Positions 36,243-45,268 of a stretch of 64,000 nt of DNA are shown here, piece after piece (the stretch's first letter is position 1; each line of letters starts with the position of its first letter). The stretch spans positions 620,001-684,000 of the forward strand of contig CAWBZG010000002.1 of NCBI GenBank assembly GCA_963793245.1. The letters run 5' to 3'. The stretch is from CAXBBB01 sp963793245 (GTDB lineage Bacteria; Bacteroidota; Rhodothermia; Rhodothermales; BA12). A program made the position numbers and the translations under genes. The notes below the pieces were generated by a model that saw nothing but the letters and a program-made list of their open reading frames with translations, searched no databases and was not told the origin of the DNA.

Positions 36243-37232
36243 TTAGACGTGTTCTATTTGCGCCATCGCCGCCAGTCGCGACAGTGTGCGGTCGAACTTT
36301 TGGGCGATGCCTCGGCTCAGGTCGGACGTTTGCGCGTCGGCAGCGAACCAGTCGCGCGGCGGCTTGTCGGACGTGAAGTAGAGCGTCGGGGCGTCGGGGC
36401 GGAGGTAAAGGTCGTCGACGACTTTTAGTAGGCGCAGGGCGTCGTCGGTGCCTCGGATGGTGATGCCTTCCAGGTAGAGCGCGTCGGGGGCAGCGAGTTC
36501 TTCGACCAGGCGGGCGTGCGGCGTGCGGACCGAGCGGTCGAGGAAGTCGGCGAAGGCGACGCGTTGTGTGGAGCGTGTGTCGGCGGAGTAGGCCGCGTCG
36601 AGGTGAGCGCTCGCCTGGGCAGCATCGCCGATCCAGGCGCGTCCGGGCTTGGACATCCGGGTGCGATAGTCTTCGCCGTCGACCAGGATCACGCGGTAGC
36701 CTTCGCGAAACTCCTCCATCAAGAAGCGGCGGAAGCGGTCGCCTCCATACGCGCGCGACAGGAACTGCTCCGGGGCGACGTTGCTGGTTGCGCCGAGCAG
36801 TACGCCCGCCCGGTCGAGCGCTTTGAACGTGCGTACCAGCCGGACCTCGTTGGCCGGATCGTCGATTTCGACCTCGTCGAGCAGCAGCACTCGGTACTCG
36901 CGCGCGACTCGCTCGGCGAAGGCATCAGGCGTTTCGGTCGTCCGCGTCAGTTCGCCCGTCGGCAGGAAGGCGCACGGGATGCGCGGATGGAGCGCGTGGT
37001 AGAGGGCCGCCATGAGGTGCGTCTTGCCCGTTCCGACGGGGCCGACGAGATAGACGCCGCGGTAGGGAAGCGCGCGCGTGCCGCTGATCTTCGCCCACAG
37101 CTTGCGCATGGAAGACACGCTCTCGATCTCATCGGCAAACGACCGTGCTGCCGCCAATGCTTCGGCCTGGGAATCGGTCTGCGGGTCGTACGCGTCGAAC
37201 GTGGCGTGGGCGTAGCGGGGGGGGAGCGTCAT
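36243..37232 (-). CDS. zapE: Cell division AFG1/ZapE-like ATPase
   Basis: 329-residue AAA-type ATPase of the AFG1/ZapE family. Walker A GPVGTGKTH at 64-72, Walker B LLLDEVEIDDPANEV, and YLEGI/VDDLYLRPDAPTLYFTS near the end. In other bacteria ZapE associates with the Z ring during constriction. The start follows a leader of CTCCCCCC type. It converges on mnmA and diverges from a response regulator; no division genes are adjacent. Confidence 0.88.
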   Translation of the reverse strand: MTLPPRYAHATFDAYDPQTDSQAEALAAARSFADEIESVSSMRKLWAKISGTRALPYRGVYLVGPVGTGKTHLMAALYHALHPRIPCAFLPTGELTRTTETPDAFAERVAREYRVLLLDEVEIDDPANEVRLVRTFKALDRAGVLLGATSNVAPEQFLSRAYGGDRFRRFLMEEFREGYRVILVDGEDYRTRMSKPGRAWIGDAAQASAHLDAAYSADTRSTQRVAFADFLDRSVRTPHARLVEELAAPDALYLEGITIRGTDDALRLLKVVDDLYLRPDAPTLYFTSDKPPRDWFAADAQTSDLSRGIAQKFDRTLSRLAAMAQIEHV

Positions 37233-37390
37233 GTGGGCGAAGTATACCGCGCAAGGGGCTTGGGTTTCGCCCCGGATGATGTGTGCGTTTCCATAGGTTC
37301 ACAGCCCTGCCAAAGTCGTCGGGGTACCATTCTACTGTGCCGCCGCGCTCTCTAGCGTGGCCCTCATCTCTCTCCTGCCCCCACCTCCGC

Positions 37391-38107
37391 ATGTACGCCG
37401 ACTCACCTGCCGAGCGCCTGCTTATCGTAGAAGACGACCCCCAACTGAGCACGGGTCTCCAACTGTATCTCGAAGCCCAGGGCTACGACATTACCGTCGT
37501 CAATGACGGCGACGCTGGTCTCGAAAACGCTTCATCGCTACCCGGCTACGACTTGGTCGTCCTCGACGCCAAGTTGCCGGGTAAGATGGGCTTCGACGTG
37601 CTGCGCGAAATGCGGGCGCGCGGCGTCTCGACTCCTGTCCTCATGCTTACCGGCCTGGGCGGACACGAAGACCGAATGCGCGGCTACGAACTCGGCGCCG
37701 ACGATTACCTGACCAAACCGTTCTCGACGGAAGAACTGCTTGCCCGCGTGCAGGTCGTGCTCAGGCGCGCCAAGCCCGCCGAAGACCAGACCAAAGGCAC
37801 GTACGACGTCGGCGGTCTGCGCGTCAACCTCGACACCGGCGAGATCACGCGCGACGGCGATCCGGTCGAACTGACCGATCTCGAATACCGCCTGCTGCGC
37901 TACTTCATCATCTACCGGGGCCGCACGGTCAGCCGTAAGCAGTTGCTGCGCGACGTGTGGAATCTCCCCAGCGAAGTCGAAACCCGCACCATCGACCGCC
38001 ACGTCAACGCGCTCCGCAAAGTCATGGACGGCACGGACGAGGACACGTGGGCCATCCGCAGCGTCTACGGCATCGGCTACAAACTCGTCGGCGCTACGGC
38101 AGCATAA
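37391..38107 (+). CDS. OmpR-family response regulator (orphan)
   Basis: 238 residues. Receiver domain 10-122 with acidic pair ED (14-15), phospho-acceptor D59 in VVLDAKLPG, T/S in MLTGLGG and K in LTKPFS. A winged-helix OmpR-type DNA-binding domain occupies about 138-235, ending YGIGYKLVG. No kinase is adjacent. The gene ends at a strong terminator and faces a second OmpR-type regulator from the opposite strand. Pyrimidine-rich leader (CTCTCCTGCCCCCACCTCCGC). Confidence 0.93.
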   Translation: MYADSPAERLLIVEDDPQLSTGLQLYLEAQGYDITVVNDGDAGLENASSLPGYDLVVLDAKLPGKMGFDVLREMRARGVSTPVLMLTGLGGHEDRMRGYELGADDYLTKPFSTEELLARVQVVLRRAKPAEDQTKGTYDVGGLRVNLDTGEITRDGDPVELTDLEYRLLRYFIIYRGRTVSRKQLLRDVWNLPSEVETRTIDRHVNALRKVMDGTDEDTWAIRSVYGIGYKLVGATAA

Positions 38108-38128
38108 GCCGAATGCACCGTTTGACTA

Positions 38129-38163
38129 AGCCCGCCAAGTCTCCAAGACTGGCGGGCTTTTTT
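38129..38163. terminator. Strong rho-independent terminator
   Basis: Stem AGCCCGCCA.GTCT / AGAC.TGGCGGGCT with a one-base bulge, then six Ts at 38158-38163, between the two response-regulator genes. The T run serves the plus-strand gene best. Confidence 0.85.
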
Positions 38164-38226
38164 ACGCAAAACCGCCTCGAATACCAGAGCATCCGAGGCG
38201 GAAAAGTAAACGTGTCCAACGACGCC

Positions 38227-38931
38227 TCAGCCCTTGAAGCGGTAGCCGATGCCGTAGACCGTTTCGATGTAGACGGGGACGGTCGGATCCGGCTCGATCT
38301 TTTTGCGGACCGATGCCATGTGCCGGTCAATCGTGCGCGTGACGATGTCCTGGTCGATGCCCCACACGTCGGTGAGCAACTGGCGGCGCGTCACGGTCTG
38401 GCCACGGTTCAGGATGAGGTAGCGCAGGATGTCGTACTCGAGCGCGGTGAACGCGATGGGTTCGCCCTTGCTCGTCGCCTCGTGGGTCGAGAAGTTGATC
38501 GACACGTCGCCGATGTCGTAGGTGTCCATCGGCGTGCGGTCCGGGCGCTGGGTACGCGTCAGGATCGCGCGGACGCGGGCGAGTAGTTCGTCGGGGTTGA
38601 ACGGCTTGACGACGTAGTCATCGGCGCCGAGGCCGAACGAGGTCAGCTTGGCTTCGGGTTCGCCGCGTCCGGTCAGCATGATGACGGGCGAGGTAAAGCG
38701 GTCGATGCTTTGGCTCGCTTCGAGAACCTCGAATCCGCTCATGCCGGGCAGCGATACGTCGAGCAGGACGGCGTCGAACGCTTCAGGCGTTTCTTTGAGC
38801 TTCGCAAGGGCGTCCTCGCCATTGTCGGCCATCGTGGTCTGAAAGCCGTTGTCGTCGAAGAACACGTCGAGTGCTTCGGACACGTTGGGATCGTCGTCTA
38901 CGACGAAAAGATGAAACTGGGGGGTCGGCAT
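38227..38931 (-). CDS. OmpR-family response regulator (orphan)
   Basis: 234 residues. Receiver with DDD at 12-14, phospho-acceptor D58 in AVLLDVSLPG, MLTGRG and VVKPFNP; OmpR-type winged helix from about 130 to the end (YGIGYRFKG). No kinase is next to it. It shares the general architecture of the regulator converging on it but the two are not near-identical, so they are paralogs of some age rather than a recent duplication. It lies 49 bases from the start-distal end of the nagZ-type gene on the same strand. Confidence 0.93.
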   Translation of the reverse strand: MPTPQFHLFVVDDDPNVSEALDVFFDDNGFQTTMADNGEDALAKLKETPEAFDAVLLDVSLPGMSGFEVLEASQSIDRFTSPVIMLTGRGEPEAKLTSFGLGADDYVVKPFNPDELLARVRAILTRTQRPDRTPMDTYDIGDVSINFSTHEATSKGEPIAFTALEYDILRYLILNRGQTVTRRQLLTDVWGIDQDIVTRTIDRHMASVRKKIEPDPTVPVYIETVYGIGYRFKG

Positions 38932-38980
38932 GAGGTGAGGGAAAAGGTGGTGTCCGAAAATGAGGCGGGACGCTCAACTG

Positions 38981-40597
38981 TCACACGCTCAACTCAATGG
39001 GAAGCGTCCCGGTTGCAGCTTCGTCGCCTTTCAGCCAGGAGACGACGGCGTCGAGTGCTTCGGGGCGGAAGCCGAACGAGACGAGGGCAGGTGCGGGCAC
39101 GTCGAGCGCGGCGTAGGGATTCCACAGGCACAGGTGCAGGGCAGGGTTCAACTGCTGCGCCAACTCGGTCAGCGGGTCGCCCAGGCGACGGCGCTGAGTC
39201 GTCGCGATGACGATGGGCGTGCCGGGTCTGTGGACGCGTTCGACTTCGCCGATCGTCCCCAGCGGATCGCCTGGGTCGAAGAGGGCGACGCGCAGGTCGA
39301 ATGCTTCCGACAGCTTGCCGACGAGTTGCGAGCCGGTCAGTCCGGCGTCCGATGCGCCTCCGCCCGCTGCGGCACGCGCTGCCACGAGCGTGAAGGGCTG
39401 TCCGGCGCCGATAGGCTGAGCGCCGCCGACGGTCGTGAGTCCGGCTGTCCATGCGCGTTCCATGAGCGACTGATCGGCTTGGCGCTGCGTGCTGGCGTAG
39501 GGCGCGGTGCGGACGGGAAAGCGTGCGGCGAGAGCGCTGAGGCGGTCGGCTTTCTTCTGGGCGTCGCGTTTGTCGATGCGTCCTGAGGCCAAGGCTTCTT
39601 CGACGATTTGGAGCGTTTCGTCCTGGGCTGCGCCATTGCCATGCGCGATCGCCATCACCAGGTCTGCTCCGGCATCAAGCGCCATCAGCGCGGCTTCTCC
39701 ACGTCCGTAGCGGCTCGAAATCGCCTGCATGTCCATCGCGTCGGTACAGATGACGCCGTCGAAGCCGAAGCGGTCGCGCAGGATCCCGGTCAGGATCGGG
39801 CGGCTCAGCGTCGCCGGGTGGTCGGGGTCGATGGCGGGGAAGAGGATGTGCGAGGTCATTACGCAGGGAACGCCCGCTTCGACGGCGCGCTGAAACGGCA
39901 GCAGTTCGAGTGCCATCAGTTCGTCCATCGACTTGTCGACCGACGGTAATCCGTAGTGGCTGTCGACGAGCGTGTCGCCGTGGCCGGGGAAGTGCTTGAT
40001 GCACGTCGCGACGCCTTCGCTCTTCGACCCCTCGGACCACGCCACGCCCATACGAGCGACCAAATCCGGGTCTTGTCCATACGAGCGGTCGCCGATGACG
40101 GGGTTCGACGCGTTGTTGTTGACGTCGAGCGAGGGCGCGAAATTCCAGTTGACGCCCATCGACCGCAGTCCGCGCGCTGTCGCCGCGCCGACGCTGCGGG
40201 CCAGTTCTTCGTCGTTCGCCGCGCCCAGGCTCATCGCCGACGGCGGATAGGGCAGCGTCCGCGTGCGGATGACGCCGCCGCCTTCCTGGTCGATTCCAAT
40301 CAGCGCATCCGGTCCCATCACGACGCGCAGGCTCTCGCACAGACCGCGTAGCTGATCTTCGCTCTGGATGTTGCGTCCGAACAAGCAGACGCCCGTCACG
40401 CCGTACTTCCTGATTCGAGCGACGCTTTCGGCGTCCAAGTCAGGACCGGGCAGGTCGATCATGACGAGTCGGCCAGCCGTCAAGCGCCCGGCGACGGGTT
40501 CTGCGTCGGAGAGTAGGGTGGAACTGCCCGTACAGGCCGAAATGGTAAGGGCGGCTGAGGCAGCGGCAGTAGAGGTCACGAACGTGCGGCGGGTCAC
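38981..40597 (-). CDS. Tat-exported beta-N-acetylhexosaminidase lipoprotein, GH3 NagZ-type
   Basis: GH3 enzyme that removes terminal GlcNAc, as in peptidoglycan recycling. KHFPGHGDTLVDSHYG carries the NagZ His/Asp dyad region, and CTDAMDM holds the nucleophile Asp. The start is placed at the GTG 40597, giving TRRTFVTS with a twin-arginine and then SAC as lipobox (Cys at residue 22): a Tat lipoprotein. An in-frame ATG at 40642 exists, but a promoter-like TATCTTAT (minus strand, 40623-40630) lies between the two starts, which favours the shorter. A carboxyl domain of ~180 residues follows the catalytic one. Diverges from recG. Confidence 0.85.
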   Translation of the reverse strand: MTRRTFVTSTAAASAALTISACTGSSTLLSDAEPVAGRLTAGRLVMIDLPGPDLDAESVARIRKYGVTGVCLFGRNIQSEDQLRGLCESLRVVMGPDALIGIDQEGGGVIRTRTLPYPPSAMSLGAANDEELARSVGAATARGLRSMGVNWNFAPSLDVNNNASNPVIGDRSYGQDPDLVARMGVAWSEGSKSEGVATCIKHFPGHGDTLVDSHYGLPSVDKSMDELMALELLPFQRAVEAGVPCVMTSHILFPAIDPDHPATLSRPILTGILRDRFGFDGVICTDAMDMQAISSRYGRGEAALMALDAGADLVMAIAHGNGAAQDETLQIVEEALASGRIDKRDAQKKADRLSALAARFPVRTAPYASTQRQADQSLMERAWTAGLTTVGGAQPIGAGQPFTLVAARAAAGGGASDAGLTGSQLVGKLSEAFDLRVALFDPGDPLGTIGEVERVHRPGTPIVIATTQRRRLGDPLTELAQQLNPALHLCLWNPYAALDVPAPALVSFGFRPEALDAVVSWLKGDEAATGTLPIELSV

Positions 40598-40622
40598 AGG
40601 CAGGGGCGGAAAGTGCAGGGCG

Positions 40623-40630
40623 ATAAGATA
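40623..40630 (-). promoter_or_regulatory. Probable -7 box of the GH3 gene
   Basis: TATCTTAT on the minus strand, 25 bases before the GTG start. This spacing matches other -7 boxes in the window. Confidence 0.4.
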
Positions 40631-40707
40631 ACCGAGTGACATGGAGAAGCCGTGCCAATAGAGCGTCCAAAGCGGAGCAGTCGCTCCAGTTGCGGGCGTG
40701 ATCCGGT

Positions 40708-40715
40708 TATCTTGG
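40708..40715 (+). promoter_or_regulatory. Probable -7 box of recG
   Basis: TATCTTGG, 19 bases before the recG ATG. Confidence 0.45.
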
Positions 40716-40734
40716 GCGTGTTTACCGCTCCGCT

Positions 40735-42831
40735 ATGTCCTTTTTCGATACTCCGCTCGCCGACGTGCCCGGCATCGGTCCGCGCAGAGCCGACGTGCTC
40801 GCCAAAGCCGGACTAAACACGGCGATGGACCTGGTGCGGCACTATCCGCGCCGCTACCTCGACCGTTCGACTGTGAGTAGGGTTTCGGATCTGCGCGAGG
40901 ACACGGGCGAGGCGACGGTCGTCGGGACGGTCAAGACGAGCAACTTGGTCGGCGGCAAAGGCCGGGCGCGGTTCGAGTTGATGATCGAAGACGGCGACGG
41001 TGGGCGGATGAAAGCCGTCTGGTTTCAGGGCGCGCAGTGGATCGGGCGGCAGTTCAAGAACGGCGACCGGATCGCGTTTCACGGCAAGGTGCAAAAGTTC
41101 GGCAGCAGCTTTTCGTTTACCCACCCCGACTTCGACAAACTGGGCGGCGAGGGCGCCGCGCTCGACACGGGGCGCATTATCCCGCTCTACCCCGGAGGAG
41201 CCGCGCTCGACAAAGTCGGCCTGACGAGCCGGGCGATGCGCAGGCTGATCTACCGCCTATTCAAAGAGCACGGATTGGAGCTTCCGCCCGATCCGTTCAG
41301 CCAGAAAGTCGTCGATCACTACGGCTTGGTCGACGGGCGCGTGGCGCTGCGGGCGATCCACTTTCCAAAGTCCAGCGAAGAGTTGGCGGCGGCGACCAAT
41401 CGGCTCAAGTTCGAGGAGTTGTTCTACCTGCAACTCCTGCTCGCGCTGACGCGTCAGGTGCGCGACGATCAACCGGGCGTCGTCCTGGGACAGCCCGGCG
41501 AACTGACTAATCGCTTCCTGTCGGAGATCCTGCCCTTCGAGCTGACAGGCGCGCAGAAAGAGACGCTGCGCGACATCGTCACCGATACGCAGTCGGGTCG
41601 CCAGATGAACCGCCTAGTTCAGGGCGACGTGGGGTCGGGCAAGACCGTCGTCGCTGTCGCCGCGATCTTGCAGGCGGTCGACAACGGCTTCCAGGGTTCG
41701 TTCATGGCGCCGACCGAGATCCTCGCCGAGCAGCACTACGCCAACCTAGTCAAGTACCTGGAGCCGCTGGGCCTGAAGGTCCACCTGCTCGTCGGCGGGC
41801 AGCGCAAGAAGCTACGCGAGGAGATCCTGGCCGAGCTAGCCGACGGCACCGCCCACGTCTGCGTCGGCACGCACGCGCTGATTGAGGACAACGTCGCGTT
41901 TCAGCGGCTGGGCATGACCGTCGTCGACGAGCAGCACCGATTCGGCGTGATGCAGCGGGCGCGGATGTTCGACAAAGGCGAGCGGCCCCACATGCTGCTG
42001 ATGACCGCCACGCCGATCCCCCGAAGCCTCGCGATGACGCTCTACGGCGACCTCGACGTGTCGCTGATGCGCGAGATGCCCAAGGGCCGCAAGCCCATCG
42101 AAACAGCCGTGCGGATGGAGAAGCGACGGGGCGAAGTCTACGCGTTCGTCAAGGAGCAGCTGCGCGAGGGCGGACAGGCGTACGTCGTCTACCCGCTGGT
42201 CGAGGAGAGCGAGAAGCTGGACCTCAAAGACGCCGAATCGGGCTTCGAAGAACTGACCGAGTTGTTTCGCCCGTACCGCGTCGAACTCGTGCATGGGCGG
42301 ATGCTGTCGTACGAAAAGGAGGAGGCGATGCAGCGCTTCAAAGACAAGGAAGCCGACATCCTCGTAGCCACGACCGTCATCGAAGTTGGCGTCGACGTGC
42401 CCAACGCGTCGATCATGGTGATCGAACACGCCGAGCGCTTCGGCCTGAGCCAACTGCACCAGCTACGCGGACGCGTCGGGCGCGGCGACCGGCAGAGCTA
42501 CTGCATCCTGATGACCGATTACAAACGCTCCGCCGAAGCCGTAGAACGCTTGGAAGCGATGGCGCGCACCAACGACGGCTTCGAGATCAGCGAGATCGAC
42601 CTCAAAATCCGAGGCGCGGGCGACATCTTCGGCACGCGGCAGAGCGGAATGCCCGCCCTAAAAATCGCCAACCTCACCACCGATGTCGAACTCGTCGGCC
42701 AAGCCAGGGAAGCCGCGTTTGCCCTCGTGAAGTCCGACCCCAAGTTGTCGCACGCCGATCACGCTGGTATCCGAAGCGCCTACAACGCGAGCTACAAGGG
42801 CAAAGGGCTGGGTCTACTGCGGGTAGGGTGA
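40735..42831 (+). CDS. recG: ATP-dependent DNA helicase RecG
   Basis: 698-residue RecG, which remodels stalled forks and branched DNA. N-terminal wedge/OB domain (IGPRRADVLAKAGL, a helix-hairpin) then the helicase core: LTGAQKETLRDI, Walker A GDVGSGKT at 297-304, Walker B DEQH at 398-401, MTATPIPRSLAMT, and VATTVIEVGVDVPNA with the C-terminal QLRGRVGRGDRQSYC motif. Length is normal for the family. Start set by the ATG after TTACCGCTCCGCT. The gene ends 6 bases from the next, on the other strand. Confidence 0.98.
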   Translation: MSFFDTPLADVPGIGPRRADVLAKAGLNTAMDLVRHYPRRYLDRSTVSRVSDLREDTGEATVVGTVKTSNLVGGKGRARFELMIEDGDGGRMKAVWFQGAQWIGRQFKNGDRIAFHGKVQKFGSSFSFTHPDFDKLGGEGAALDTGRIIPLYPGGAALDKVGLTSRAMRRLIYRLFKEHGLELPPDPFSQKVVDHYGLVDGRVALRAIHFPKSSEELAAATNRLKFEELFYLQLLLALTRQVRDDQPGVVLGQPGELTNRFLSEILPFELTGAQKETLRDIVTDTQSGRQMNRLVQGDVGSGKTVVAVAAILQAVDNGFQGSFMAPTEILAEQHYANLVKYLEPLGLKVHLLVGGQRKKLREEILAELADGTAHVCVGTHALIEDNVAFQRLGMTVVDEQHRFGVMQRARMFDKGERPHMLLMTATPIPRSLAMTLYGDLDVSLMREMPKGRKPIETAVRMEKRRGEVYAFVKEQLREGGQAYVVYPLVEESEKLDLKDAESGFEELTELFRPYRVELVHGRMLSYEKEEAMQRFKDKEADILVATTVIEVGVDVPNASIMVIEHAERFGLSQLHQLRGRVGRGDRQSYCILMTDYKRSAEAVERLEAMARTNDGFEISEIDLKIRGAGDIFGTRQSGMPALKIANLTTDVELVGQAREAAFALVKSDPKLSHADHAGIRSAYNASYKGKGLGLLRVG

Positions 42832-42837
42832 ACAGCG

Positions 42838-43444
42838 TCAGCGTTTGGCTGCCCACACCTGCAAGCTGTCGACTAATCCAGCGTAATCGGCGACGGTTCG
42901 TGCGCCGTTGCAGTAGGGGATCCAGTGGTACGGTGCATCGGGAGGGAGTCCGACCGCACTCGGATCGGCGTACACCGAGTCTGCCGAGATCGCGCGTCCA
43001 AAGATGACGACTGGGCCTCCCGAGGGGCTTGCCCCATAGTCGCAGATCACTTGCTCTGGCGTCTGGGGACCGACGAAAACGGTAGAATCCGATGCGCTGC
43101 CCTTGATCACGCGTTCTATTTGGAAGCGGTGAGGAAAGACCGGGCGGCTGGTCTCCATCACGTGGACCATGTAGTTGACCTCCCACGGGGAAGCTCCCAT
43201 CGCGCGCAGTTTGGATTCACTCCCGCTTGGTGGGAAACCGCGTTCCCATCGACTCCATCGCGCCAACGGCTACCAAATCGGACTCTTCGATCCACTCGCG
43301 GTACTCGACAGATGCGCGCTCGGACGGCCACCACGAAAAAAGGCAGGAGCACGGAGGTACGTCTTCGATTGGCGCGGGACCCGATTCGATGCCGAAAGAA
43401 GCAATCAGCAGCGGAGAGCACGCGAGGAAGAGTCGGGCAAGCAT
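42838..43444 (-). CDS. Secreted netrin/TIMP-like domain protein, one frameshift
   Basis: Signal peptide MLARLFLACSPLLIAS, then a mature N-terminus with a CSC pair, an ESDLVAVGAMES strand, FQIERVIKG and VICDYGASPSGGPVVIFGRA with a further Cys: the order and spacing of an NTR-like (TIMP/netrin) domain, which in bacteria occurs in exported proteins of unknown role. The frame breaks in the AAA run at 43233-43235 (TTT on the coding strand); dropping one base joins GTRFP to PSGSESKL and gives about 201 residues. The gene follows the Nramp transporter by 4 bases, so they are coupled. Confidence 0.6.
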
Positions 43445-43448
43445 GGCG

Positions 43449-44730
43449 TCAGACAATCAGCGTGTAGAGAAAGCCGAGCGTCATCAGCGAGAAGAACCCG
43501 AGTCCGGCCCAACTGATTACGAGCAAAAGCGAGCCGGGACGGTCGGCGATGGGGACGTTTTCGCCGCGCATCACGCGCAGGTTGATCCACGCCAGAACAG
43601 GCGAGGTGACGAAAGACACGATGGCGGCGAACGTCAGCAGGGCGAGCAGACTGCTCGTCAGCGTCAGCACGATGACAATGGCGCCGACGACCGAAGCCAA
43701 CACCCACGCTTGATGGATGCGTCGCGAACTCGGCTCGGTCTATGGGAAACAGCAACGTGCAACAAGCGGCCAGCGAACGCGGATAGCCGTCGACGCAGGT
43801 CATCGTGGTCGAGAACATCGTCACAAACGCAGCCGTCAGGATCAGCGGGCGCGACCAGTCGCCGATGGTCTGCGTGTAGAGCGCGACGAACTCGTTCGAG
43901 AAACCGACGCCGCCCGCCGAGAACGTCTGCCCGGTCGGATGCATCACTAAGGCGCCGAGCGACAGGAACAGGACCGCCAGCACGACGGCTGCGCCATAGC
44001 CGACGTAGAAGTCAATACTCGACTCGCGGACGGTCGCCATGTGGCCCGTCTGCTCACGCCGCTCGAACATCCACAGCGACGACCACGCCGACAAATCAAC
44101 CGGCATCGGCATCCATCCGAGCAGGCTGACCAGAAATCCGAACGATGCCCAGGTCCACACACTCGGTCCTTGGGCGACTTCTACAACAGCCGCCGGATCA
44201 GCGCTTCCGACTGCCAGCGCGACGGCCAGTACGGTCCCAACCGTCAGCAGCGCGATGACGAGCTTGGCGAGCGTGTCGAGGACGGCGTAGCGCCCGACGA
44301 GCACGAGCAGCGCGCAGATGACGAGCGTTCCGACGGTTAGAACCGACACCGACGCGTCCAGCCCGTAGCCCGACAGCAGCGCTCCGGTCAGCATTGCGAC
44401 GGCGGCGATGTTGATCGTGCCGGTAAGCACGTTGATGGCGAAGAACGTCCAGACGTACGGGCTGCCTTGCCGCTTGTATCCGTCGAGCAGGCTCTCACCC
44501 GTAGCTGCGGTGTACCGCTGCCCGTAGAGGAAGAACGGAAACTTGAGCACGTTGGCGAGCAGCACCAGCCCGAGCAGACTCCATCCGTACAGCGCGCCTG
44601 CCCGCGTCGACCACACCAGGTGCGACCCGCCGACGGCAGCCGCGGCAACCAGAATGCCGGGACCGAGGGCTTTCCACAGGCTACTTCGAGAGCGGGAGTC
44701 GGTAACCGAAGGAGGAGCGGCGTGCGGCAC
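43449..44730 (-). CDS. Nramp-family divalent metal transporter, one frameshift
   Basis: About eleven hydrophobic segments. The N-terminal half fits Nramp: GPGILVAAAAVGGSHLV, where family members have a DPGN motif, then AINVLTGTINIAAVAMLTGALL and further helices. It would import Mn2+ or Fe2+ by proton symport. The DPGN-type metal site is replaced by GGSH, so the metal ligand differs from MntH. The frame breaks near 43720-43745: the first part ends around CCTLLFPIDR and the second resumes with RIHQAWVLASVVGAIVIV; one extra base is likely. Upstream is a SnoaL-like gene 76 bases away. Confidence 0.8.
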
Positions 44731-44788
44731 GGGCTAGAGCGTTGTACAACGCAAAGGTAGGCCGCAGTCGCTGTCCATCCGCTCCATA

Positions 44789-44802
44789 GAGTCTGGAGAC
44801 TC
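44789..44802. terminator. Small hairpin between SnoaL-like and Nramp genes
   Basis: GAGTCT-GG-AGACTC, a 6-bp perfect stem with a 2-base loop in the 76-base gap. Weak; no T run. Confidence 0.3.
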
Positions 44803-44806
44803 CGCT

Positions 44807-45193
44807 CTAGAACAGCGTGTTGTCGTTCGCCGAAGCGTCGGGAATGACCTGGAGCACGTCCCAATGTTCGACGATTTTGCCGTTGGCATCGAACCGGAAA
44901 ATGTCGATCCCGGCATAGTCCTCGTCGCCGGGCCACTCTTGTAGGCAGTGGAGGACGACGTAATCCTTTTCGGCGATGACGCGCTTGAACTGGACCCGTT
45001 TGCCGGGATACTCCTGCGCCATCCGCTCGAAGTAGGCGATGAACGCCTCCTTACCGTCGCCGACGTGCGGATTGTGCTGGATGTACGCGTCGCCGACGTA
45101 CCGTTCAACGGCCTCCCGAGGGCGACACTCGTTGAACATGAGGTCGTAGAATTGCTGGGCGGTCTGCTTGTTGCGTTCCAGTTGGTCAGCCAT
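44807..45193 (-). CDS. SnoaL-like NTF2-fold protein
   Basis: 128 residues from ATG 45193. The SnoaL-like pattern is clear: [29 protein letters not shown], then [19 protein letters not shown], then [37 protein letters not shown]. These NTF2-fold proteins are small enzymes or binding proteins of unassigned substrate. No neighbours hint at a pathway. A longer start (45238) would add a C/T-rich leader. Confidence 0.75.
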   Translation of the reverse strand: MADQLERNKQTAQQFYDLMFNECRPREAVERYVGDAYIQHNPHVGDGKEAFIAYFERMAQEYPGKRVQFKRVIAEKDYVVLHCLQEWPGDEDYAGIDIFRFDANGKIVEHWDVLQVIPDASANDNTLF

Positions 45194-45268
45194 GAAGAGT
45201 CCGCTGGGGAAGAGGGGCGGACAATCTACTCGACGCACGATCTGAGGCTGGCGACAATTCAGGTGGAT

